Under the pieces are notes generated by a model, which worked only from the letters and a program-made list of their open reading frames with translations, was not told the origin of the DNA and made no database searches. Positions 17,448 through 23,502 of a DNA stretch of 64,000 nt are shown here, piece by piece (the stretch's first letter is position 1; each line of letters opens with the position of its first letter). The stretch spans positions 27,841-91,840 of the forward strand of contig NZ_CAKKMV010000020.1 in NCBI RefSeq assembly GCF_918697865.1, given 5' to 3'. A program made the translations under genes and the position numbers. This DNA is from Massilia sp. Bi118. Lineage in GTDB: Bacteria; Pseudomonadota; Gammaproteobacteria; Burkholderiales; Burkholderiaceae_D.

Positions 17448-17529
17448 TACAGTTTCGACCTGTCCCGCTTCGATGTCAACCACTTTTTTTGTAACGCGCG
17501 CCTGCGATTCGGCCGGTCGGGTTCATAAA

Positions 17530-17567
17530 TTGACTTTAAGTCGGCCTCACGTATACTGAATACAAAG
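17530..17567 (+). promoter_or_regulatory. Promoter of the GntR gene with operator copy 3 over the -10
   Basis: TTGACT (17530-17535), 16 bp, TATACT (17552-17557) make a good sigma-70 promoter. The third operator copy TACTGAATACAAAG (17554-17567) overlaps the -10 and runs to the ribosome site AAGGTG (17565-17570). The transcript leader would be only about a dozen bases. Direct autorepression is the plain reading. Confidence 0.7.
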
Positions 17568-17575
17568 GTGAACAC

Positions 17576-18268
17576 ATGCTCAAACAATTATCGAAAATCC
17601 AGGTACGTCCCGACCTCGTCGACCAGGTCTACCAGTCGCTGCTGGACGCCATCAGCGACGGCTCGCTGCCACCCGGCGCCCGCATCACGCAGGAAGAGAT
17701 CGCCGAGCAGATGGACGTCTCGCGCTCGCCGGTTCTGCAGGCACTGCGGCTACTGAAGAAGGATGGGCTGGTGCAGGACGCGCCCGGGCGCGGCGTGCTC
17801 GTGGCCGAACTCGATCCCGAGTGGATCGGCAACCTCTATCAGGTGCGCGGCGCCCTCGACACGCTGGCGGCGCGCCTGGCGGCGGAGCGCAAGGCGGCGA
17901 TCGACCCGGACATCATTGCCAAAGGCCGCAAGGCGGCGCGCGGCAAGGACGTTAAGGCCATGATCGACGCCGACATCGCCTTCCACACGGCCATCTATAA
18001 AGCCTCGGGCAATCCGCTGATCTTCGAAACCACGCAGTTTCATTGGGTGCACCTGCGCCGCGTGATGGGCGCGGTGCTGCAATCGGCGGTACAGCGCGAG
18101 TCGATCTGGGACGAACATGAGGCGATGGCGAAGGCGATCGCCGAAGGTGACGTGGCGCGGGCGGTCGAGATGTCCGACCACCATGCGACCGAGGCGCGGG
18201 AGAACCTGGTGGCGCGGCTGACCGAGGTGCTCAAGGAGCCGGCGCACCTGGCCCGGCGCGCCTCGTAG
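17576..18268 (+). CDS. GntR-family regulator, FadR/VanR (FCD) subfamily
   Basis: 230 residues. The N-terminal winged helix (about 10-75) has GARITQEEIAEQMDVSRSPV and LRLLKKDGLVQDAPGRGVLV. The C-terminal all-helical FCD domain (about 85-215) has the metal/effector pocket residues D in DADIAFHTAIYKASGN and the late His in EMSDHHATEARENL. It stands divergent from the Rieske operon with three copies of one palindrome between, so it should repress that operon until the aromatic substrate or an intermediate binds. ATG 17576 is preceded by AAGGTG at five bases. Confidence 0.92.
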   Translation: MLKQLSKIQVRPDLVDQVYQSLLDAISDGSLPPGARITQEEIAEQMDVSRSPVLQALRLLKKDGLVQDAPGRGVLVAELDPEWIGNLYQVRGALDTLAARLAAERKAAIDPDIIAKGRKAARGKDVKAMIDADIAFHTAIYKASGNPLIFETTQFHWVHLRRVMGAVLQSAVQRESIWDEHEAMAKAIAEGDVARAVEMSDHHATEARENLVARLTEVLKEPAHLARRAS

Positions 18269-18275
18269 GCAGCGT

Positions 18276-18941
18276 TCAGCGCGCGCCGATGAAGCGAAGA
18301 CGGTCGATCGCGATCACGTTGCCTTGCGCAGCCGCCAGACCATACCAGCGCCGTGCCTCCTCCAGGTTTTTCCCGACCTGCGTCCCATGTTCGTACATCG
18401 CAGCCACCGCAAGCTGCGCCATGGCCTCGCCGCCTTCCGCGGCGCCGAACTCCAGCTCCAGCGACGCACTTCGCTCGCGCTCCGTTTTGCCCTGAATCTC
18501 GAGGATGGCGCCGAGTACATAGCGCGACCGCGCATTACCCTCGAGGGCTGCCTTCGCAAGTCTCTGCATCAACCTGCCGGTTGAGGGTTCGAGCGTCCAG
18601 AAATACTGCATGGGCAGCCACATTTGATGTGCTTGGCCGTCCACGGTCCCAGGCATGTAGCGGCATTTCTGAAAGGCGAGCTCCGTGGTCTCGTCCAGGA
18701 CGCGCGAGCCGCTCGACAGCAGGACTTTCGTCTCGAGGACGGCGCCGTTCGCGTCCACGTGGACGCCAAGAAAGAGCAGGCCTTCCTCCTCGTTCTTCAA
18801 GGCGGATTTCGGATACTGCGGATACGCGCACTGTTTCCAGTCGACTGAAGGCATGCTGACGACGGGTTCCCTGGCAAAGGCAGGTCCGTCAAACAAGGAT
18901 ATGGTCGCGACAAGGACAAACGTCGAAGTGATGCGGTTCAT
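18276..18941 (-). CDS. Exported TonB C-terminal-domain protein with Sel1-like repeats
   Basis: 221 residues from the Met of MNRITSTFVLVATISL; the 11 codons upstream lack a ribosome site. A signal peptide ends near FAREP. Residues ~30-115 match the TonB C-terminal fold (YPQYPKSALKNEEEGLLFLG, DANGAVLETKVLLSSG, FQKCRYMPG). Residues ~125-215 form Sel1/TPR-type helices (AKAALEGNARSRYVLG, AAMYEHGTQVGKNLEEARRW, YGLAAAQGN). There is no N-terminal membrane anchor beyond the signal peptide, so it is not a standard energy-transducing TonB. It is convergent with the GntR gene (7 bp apart). Role unknown; TonB/Sel1 combinations occur in envelope proteins of this group. Confidence 0.8.
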   Translation of the reverse strand: MNRITSTFVLVATISLFDGPAFAREPVVSMPSVDWKQCAYPQYPKSALKNEEEGLLFLGVHVDANGAVLETKVLLSSGSRVLDETTELAFQKCRYMPGTVDGQAHQMWLPMQYFWTLEPSTGRLMQRLAKAALEGNARSRYVLGAILEIQGKTERERSASLELEFGAAEGGEAMAQLAVAAMYEHGTQVGKNLEEARRWYGLAAAQGNVIAIDRLRFIGAR

Positions 18942-19170
18942 GGGCGCTCGATGTTCGAATGGGCGGATCGGCAAAGATGAGCTATTGACAGCCCAGCAGC
19001 AGGCTTTGTTCCCGTCTACGTCCGCTAAAGCGCTTCCGGTGTTCCCGGCATGGAACGGCGCCCCGATCGGTCCAAGCGAAAAGGAGGATTTTTGATCACC
19101 AACGTCACCGTGGGCGGATCGAAGATCGGTTGATGATTACCAATATTCCTGCGGTAGATAAAGGCAAGAA

Positions 19171-19200
19171 TGCACCTTTCGCTGCCACTATGGAGGTGCA
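19171..19200 (+). promoter_or_regulatory. Hairpin covering the ribosome site before the hcp relic
   Basis: TGCACCT (19171-19177) is the perfect complement of AGGTGCA (19194-19200), which contains part of the GGAGGTG ribosome site for ATG 19203. In the RNA the pairing would hide that site. It may be a leftover translational switch or chance. Confidence 0.35.
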
Positions 19201-19202
19201 TT

Positions 19203-19608
19203 ATGGCGATTGAGGGTGAATCAGCCGAAGAGCGCTACCGCATCGACTGCCGGAGGCCATACTGCAGAACGCTGCGAACACAAAAGCATCTCGTTGACCA
19301 AGCTGACCGATCTCGCATCGCCAATACTGATGCAGACCTGTTCCGCCGGCCGCACAATCCCGAAAGCCAAGCTTGAATTCATGCGTGCGGACGGAGATGG
19401 AAATCCCATCAAGTATTACGAAGTCGAACTGGAAAACGTGATCGTTGGCAGCATCGATCAGGTCAGTCATCCTGGGTCAGGATTGCACGACACTTTCACA
19501 CTCAAGTTTTCGAGAGTCCGCTGGCGCTACACGCAGCAGAAAATCGGCGGCGGCGCAGGCGGCTCGACTGTCGGTGGGTGGGATCTTTCGACCAACCGAC
19601 TCGCTTGA
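19203..19608 (+). pseudogene. hcp: Broken hcp (type VI secretion tube protein / effector carrier)
   Basis: From about 19226 the frame beginning at 19210 reads an unmistakable Hcp body: STAGGHTAERCEHKSISLTK, ASPILMQTCSAGRTIPKAKL, YYEVELENV, then WRYTQQKIGGGAGG and GGWDLSTN. The start codon with its ribosome site (ATG 19203, GGAGGTG at 19192) is in another frame, reading MAIEGESAEER before running out of Hcp similarity and stopping at 19376. Normal Hcp opens with MAIYMKI-like residues, an EGES segment and some 25 more residues before the STAGGH stretch. So the N-terminal strands are gone and the frame is shifted; only unsupported TTG/GTG codons could start the 132-codon body. The rest of a T6SS is not in the window. 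GC content is lower than in the neighbours. Confidence 0.85.
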
Positions 19609-19620
19609 TGGGTGCTCCCC

Positions 19621-20079
19621 ATGACTGAAGTTCCTCCCCAGGATTCACGCAGTTTCTTCATGCTTCCCCAAGCTCCCGAAGGCGCAGGCTACTACGTATA
19701 TGGCATCCCAAACCGCGGCGCCGCACAATACGCCCACCCGGCGATGATGACGCTGTTGCTGATGGTTGAAAGAGAATGGGCCCTTATCGACCGGCGCAAA
19801 TTCGGGGTTGGCAATATCAGCGTCGCCGGAGGTTTGTATTTCGGGCACAAATCACACCGAAAAGGACTGGAAGTTGACGTGCGGCCGGTTCGAAAAGATG
19901 GCTTGCATGAGCCTGTCACCTACCTGAGTCGCGATTACGACCTTGAAGCAACACGCGTTCTAATCCAGTTATTTCGCGCCTGCACCGCCTCTCCACTAGT
20001 AATCTTCTTTAACGATAACAGGATTCCTGGCGTACTACCGCTGGCAGGCCATGACAACCATTTTCATGTTCAGTTTTAG
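19621..20079 (+). CDS. Murein endopeptidase-like metallopeptidase, probable T6SS effector
   Basis: 152 residues from ATG 19621 (a GTG at 19612 would add three). HRKGLEVD is the HxxGxxxD zinc motif of LAS metallopeptidases and GHDNHFHVQF at the C-terminus supplies the HxH, as in penicillin-insensitive murein endopeptidase (MepA, peptidase M74) and related domains. No signal peptide is visible, which fits delivery by a secretion system rather than Sec. It lies 12 bp after the hcp relic and 3 bp before a gene for a small exported protein. That order (Hcp, peptidoglycan hydrolase, exported partner) is typical for type VI effector modules. It would cut peptide cross-links in the target's periplasm. 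The effector role is inference from context. Confidence 0.8.
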   Translation: MTEVPPQDSRSFFMLPQAPEGAGYYVYGIPNRGAAQYAHPAMMTLLLMVEREWALIDRRKFGVGNISVAGGLYFGHKSHRKGLEVDVRPVRKDGLHEPVTYLSRDYDLEATRVLIQLFRACTASPLVIFFNDNRIPGVLPLAGHDNHFHVQF

Positions 20080-20082
20080 GGT

Positions 20083-20469
20083 ATGAAACAAAAACACGTC
20101 CTTATGATTGCCGCCGCAATCGCAACAACATCGATCGCCTATGCGGGAGCAAAAAAAAATTGGGATGGCACCTACGCCAGCGCCACGATCCATTACCTGT
20201 TCTATTCGAACGATCTGGATGAAGCCCAAGCGCCAACTTCCACCGACCAGCGCCTGTCGATCGCAATCACCGGCGACCCGGCCAAACAAATCTTCGACGC
20301 GATCGGGCCGGACCTGAAGGTCGGCTGCGGCACAACGCTGGGGATGCGCCAACGCCAGCGAGGCGACATCGACTGCTCCTACGACAAGGAGCAGTCGCCC
20401 TCACCCTATACCTGCCATTTCGGTTTCAACCTGCGCAAGGGGAAAAGCATCGCCGGCGCCACCTGTTGA
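20083..20469 (+). CDS. Small exported protein, probable immunity protein of the endopeptidase effector
   Basis: 128 residues, not recognised. MKQKHVLMIAAAIATTSIAYAG is a clear Sec signal peptide, so the mature ~106-residue protein is periplasmic. Four Cys in the mature part (in VGCGTT, DIDCSY, YTCHF and the final ATC) could form two disulfides. It begins 3 bp after the endopeptidase stop. A cell-wall hydrolase effector needs a periplasmic inhibitor in the producer, and this is the only candidate next to it. The family seems undescribed to me; function rests on position, size and export signal. Confidence 0.7.
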   Translation: MKQKHVLMIAAAIATTSIAYAGAKKNWDGTYASATIHYLFYSNDLDEAQAPTSTDQRLSIAITGDPAKQIFDAIGPDLKVGCGTTLGMRQRQRGDIDCSYDKEQSPSPYTCHFGFNLRKGKSIAGATC

Positions 20470-20475
20470 TGCTGC

Positions 20476-22446
20476 TTAGTGCGCCGGCATCACCAGCAAC
20501 TGCACCCCCGAAGCCGTCTGCGCCGCATGATAAACCCGCTGCATCGCCGCCTTGAAATCCTCCGGCCTGGCCTTCGGGATCGAGGTGAAGGTCTGTGGAT
20601 TCAGGTCGATCAACGGGAACCAGGAGCTCTGCACCTGCACCATGATGCGGTGGCCGCGGCGGAAGGTGTGGTTGACGTCGCCGAGGTGGTAGCTGATTGC
20701 CTCGACCTTGCCCGGCACGAAAGGCTCGGGCTTCTCGAAGCTGTTGCGGAACTTGCCGCGCAGCGGATTGCCGCGCACCAGCTGCTGGAAGCCGGCGAGG
20801 CTGGTTTCCGGTGCGCCGACGTCCTTGCCGCGCTGCTTCTGCTCGCCCGACGGATATTCGGACGGATAGACGTCGATCAGCTTGACGACCCAGTCGGCGT
20901 CGGTGCCGGTGGTCGAGACGAACAGCTTGGGCGTGACCGGGCCGGCCACCGTCACGTCTTCGTCCAGCACGTCCGACTGGTAGGTCAGCACGTCCGGACG
21001 GGTGGCGGCGAAGCGCTGATCGGACACCATGTACTCCTGCGGCACGTGGGTCGACGCATAGCCGATATAGGGCACCGGCTTCTTCGGGTCCGACACGTAC
21101 TCGTCATAATCGGACTGCGCGGCGCCGCCGGCAGGCTGGGTCCAGGACAGCTTGCCGCCGGCGCCGAAGTACAGCGTGCGCGCCCTGGCCTGCACCGGCG
21201 GCCAGGCCGTGTACTGGCGCCAGACGTTGGAGCCGGTCTCGAAGGCGGTCACCTCGGCGATCGGCTTGTTGGGCTTCACGCCCTTCAGGTGCTGCTCGAA
21301 GAAGGGGAACTGGAGCTGGGTGCGGAAGTACTCGCCGGTCTTGCTGTCGAAGCGCACGTGGCCCAGTTGCGCGCCGTCGTAACGCGCCCAGCCGCCATGT
21401 ACCCAGGGGCCCATCACCAGTCCGCTGAAGGTGCCCGGGTTGTACTTCTTGACCGCGTGGTAGGTCGTGAACGGACCTTGCGGGTCTTCGGCGTCGAACC
21501 AGCCGCCCACCGTCAGCACGGCGGCCTTGACTCCCTTCAGGTGGCGCGAAATGTCGCGGGTCTGCCAGAACTGGTCGTAGGTGTCGTGCTCGATGGTCGG
21601 CGCGAGGTAGGCGCGCTGGCCGTCGGTGAGCGTGCCGAGGATGTTCGGCATGCTCTGGTGCTTCAGGAAGAAGTCGTAGGCATCGGCCGCGCCGTAGTCG
21701 AAGCTCTCGCGGTTCTTCGGCCCGGTGGTCGGGTTCTTCTGCTCGACGAAGTTCGCGTAGAAGCCGAAATTGGCGGCTAACATGAACGCGCCGCCGTGGT
21801 AGGAGTCGTCGCCCATGTACAGGTCCGTCACCGGCGCCTGCGGCGATGCCGCCTTGATCGACGGGTGCGAATCGATGATGCTGGCCGCGGCGTAGAAGCC
21901 CGGATAGCTGATGCCGTAGATGCCGGCCTTGCCGTTGTTGTTGGGGACGTGCTTGAGCAGCCATTCCATGGTGTCGTACATGTCCTGGCTTTCCTGGCCC
22001 TCGCCCGCCGCGCGCTTCGCGCTCACGTGCGGCGTCATCTCGACCCACTTGCCCTCGGACATATAGCGGCCGCGCACATCCTGCTTGACGAAGATGTAGC
22101 CGGCGTCCTCGAACTCCTTCGACGGGCCGATCGAGGCCGGGAACCAGTCCTCGCCGTAGCGCAGCTGGCCGTCGGCGTAGACGCCCGAGCTGTACGGCGT
22201 GCGGTTCAGCAGGAAGGGATAGCTCTTCGACGCGTCCTTCGGCACGTAGACCACCGTGAACAGCTTGGTCCCGTCGCGCATCGGGATGCGGTACTCGTAC
22301 TTGGTGTACAGCGAACGGAGGTCGCGCTGCGGCGCGGGCGCGTCGGCTGCCGACCCGGCTGCGGCTGCGGCCGTGGTGCCGGCATGGGCGCCGGCGGCAA
22401 AAGCGAGGGACAGCGACAGCGCGATGATCGAGAGGCGGCGGTTCAT
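20476..22446 (-). CDS. CocE/NonD-family hydrolase (X-Pro dipeptidyl-peptidase / alpha-amino acid ester hydrolase fold)
   Basis: 656 residues from the Met of MNRRLSIIALSLSLAFAAGA, a signal peptide ending near AHAG. The catalytic domain opens with YEYRIPMRDGTKLFTVVYVP and contains the nucleophile elbow GIYGISYPGFYAA (Ser at about residue 180). WFDAEDPQGPFTTY (about 325) and the C-terminal jelly roll with GHRIMVQVQSSWFPLID are typical of the CocE/alpha-amino acid ester hydrolase group. It should be a periplasmic or secreted serine esterase/peptidase acting on acyl or aminoacyl esters. Physiological substrate unknown. Convergent with the immunity-type gene (6 bp). Confidence 0.9.
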   Translation of the reverse strand: MNRRLSIIALSLSLAFAAGAHAGTTAAAAAGSAADAPAPQRDLRSLYTKYEYRIPMRDGTKLFTVVYVPKDASKSYPFLLNRTPYSSGVYADGQLRYGEDWFPASIGPSKEFEDAGYIFVKQDVRGRYMSEGKWVEMTPHVSAKRAAGEGQESQDMYDTMEWLLKHVPNNNGKAGIYGISYPGFYAAASIIDSHPSIKAASPQAPVTDLYMGDDSYHGGAFMLAANFGFYANFVEQKNPTTGPKNRESFDYGAADAYDFFLKHQSMPNILGTLTDGQRAYLAPTIEHDTYDQFWQTRDISRHLKGVKAAVLTVGGWFDAEDPQGPFTTYHAVKKYNPGTFSGLVMGPWVHGGWARYDGAQLGHVRFDSKTGEYFRTQLQFPFFEQHLKGVKPNKPIAEVTAFETGSNVWRQYTAWPPVQARARTLYFGAGGKLSWTQPAGGAAQSDYDEYVSDPKKPVPYIGYASTHVPQEYMVSDQRFAATRPDVLTYQSDVLDEDVTVAGPVTPKLFVSTTGTDADWVVKLIDVYPSEYPSGEQKQRGKDVGAPETSLAGFQQLVRGNPLRGKFRNSFEKPEPFVPGKVEAISYHLGDVNHTFRRGHRIMVQVQSSWFPLIDLNPQTFTSIPKARPEDFKAAMQRVYHAAQTASGVQLLVMPAH

Positions 22447-22515
22447 AAGGGTCCTGGTGGTCCTTGGCGGAATGACAAAACCACGAGTATAAGGTCGATG
22501 ATTTGTGACTGCCAA

Positions 22516-23412
22516 TCAAAAATACTTCGACAGGTAATAAACGCCCGAATCCGGGAACACGGTCGCCACCCGCAAGCCTTGCAGCCTGGGCAGCAGTTGC
22601 GCAATCCCGGCCGCCACGCAGCCGCTGGAGCCGCCCGCCAGGATGCCCTCCTTCTGTGCCAGTCGCCGGCACCAGTCGAGCGCGTCCTCGTCCCTCACCT
22701 GCACCACGTCGTCGACCACGGCCGGGTCGAAGCTGCGCGAGGCCTGGCGCTTGCCGACGCCTTCGATCGCGCTCTTGAAGACCCCTTCGGCCGGACGGTC
22801 GGTCACGAGCTTGCGGTAGGCGGAATGCGGCGGCTCGACGCCGATCACGCGCACGCGTGCATCCTGCTCCTTCAGGTAGCGCCCGATGCCGGAGATGGTG
22901 CCGCCCGAGCCGACGCCGCAGACGAAGACGTCGACCTCGCCGGCCAGCTGGCGCCACAGTTCGGGGCCGGTGTCGCGGTAATGGGCCTCGCGGTTCAAGG
23001 GCGTGCAGTACTGGTCCAGGTAGTGGGCGTCATGCTCGTCGACCAGGCGCTCGGCGGCGGCGTGGTAATCGTCGGGGGCGCACAGGTGGACCGCTGCGCC
23101 GTAGGCCGCGATGCGCTTGACCTTCTCGCTGCTGGTGGTATCGGGCACCGTGACGTCGCAGCGCAGGCCCATCACGGCGCTGGCCATCGCCAGCGCCGCG
23201 CCAGTGTTCCCGGACGAGCTCTCGACCACGTGCGCGGTCCCCGACGGCATCCCGCGCAGCATGTGCCGCACCATGCGGTCCTTGATGCTGCCGCCGGGGT
23301 TCATGTACTCCAGTTTGGCGACCACGCTCGCCGCCGGAAATATCCGGCCCAACCTGACCACGGGCGTCTCGCCGATCGCCTCCATCACCGATGCTTTTAC
23401 TTGGGATTGCAC
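22516..23412 (-). CDS. PLP-dependent cysteine synthase / cystathionine beta-synthase family enzyme
   Basis: 298 residues if the GTG at 23412 is used; AGGAAGAG lies about five bases before it, while an upstream GTG (23439) has no site. PLP lysine is in MNPGGSIKDRM (about residue 45), SSSGNTGAALAMAS binds the substrate carboxylate, GVGSGGTISGIGRYLKEQ is the phosphate-binding loop, and GSSGC ends the pocket. It is a fold-type II beta-replacement enzyme making cysteine or a related amino acid from an activated serine. No CBS regulatory domain. CysK, CysM and Cbs-type functions cannot be separated here. It stands 69 bp downstream of the CocE-family gene's start, same strand. Confidence 0.87.
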   Translation of the reverse strand: MQSQVKASVMEAIGETPVVRLGRIFPAASVVAKLEYMNPGGSIKDRMVRHMLRGMPSGTAHVVESSSGNTGAALAMASAVMGLRCDVTVPDTTSSEKVKRIAAYGAAVHLCAPDDYHAAAERLVDEHDAHYLDQYCTPLNREAHYRDTGPELWRQLAGEVDVFVCGVGSGGTISGIGRYLKEQDARVRVIGVEPPHSAYRKLVTDRPAEGVFKSAIEGVGKRQASRSFDPAVVDDVVQVRDEDALDWCRRLAQKEGILAGGSSGCVAAGIAQLLPRLQGLRVATVFPDSGVYYLSKYF

Positions 23413-23502
23413 GCTATCTCTTCCTTGGGGAGTTTCCACAAAGAAACGTTAGCACGTGCAGAAATTTACCGGCGCGAGATTGGCAATCGTGCAAACGCCG
23501 GC

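Noticed and set aside
17313..17483. N-terminal extension of the Rieske protein
   Set aside because: It would read through two operator copies, and AGGAG sits correctly before ATG 17312.
14826..17528. 900-codon plus-strand open frame opposite the Rieske/reductase genes
   Set aside because: High-GC shadow of genes whose motifs are complete on the minus strand; the translation has no domain and a valine/alanine/arginine-heavy composition.
18685..19095. 136-codon plus-strand open frame before the hcp relic
   Set aside because: First part is antisense of the TonB/Sel1 gene, no ribosome site, no similarity. The stretch 18942-19202 otherwise holds only a short TTG frame after AAGGAGG (near 19081) that stops after 13 codons.
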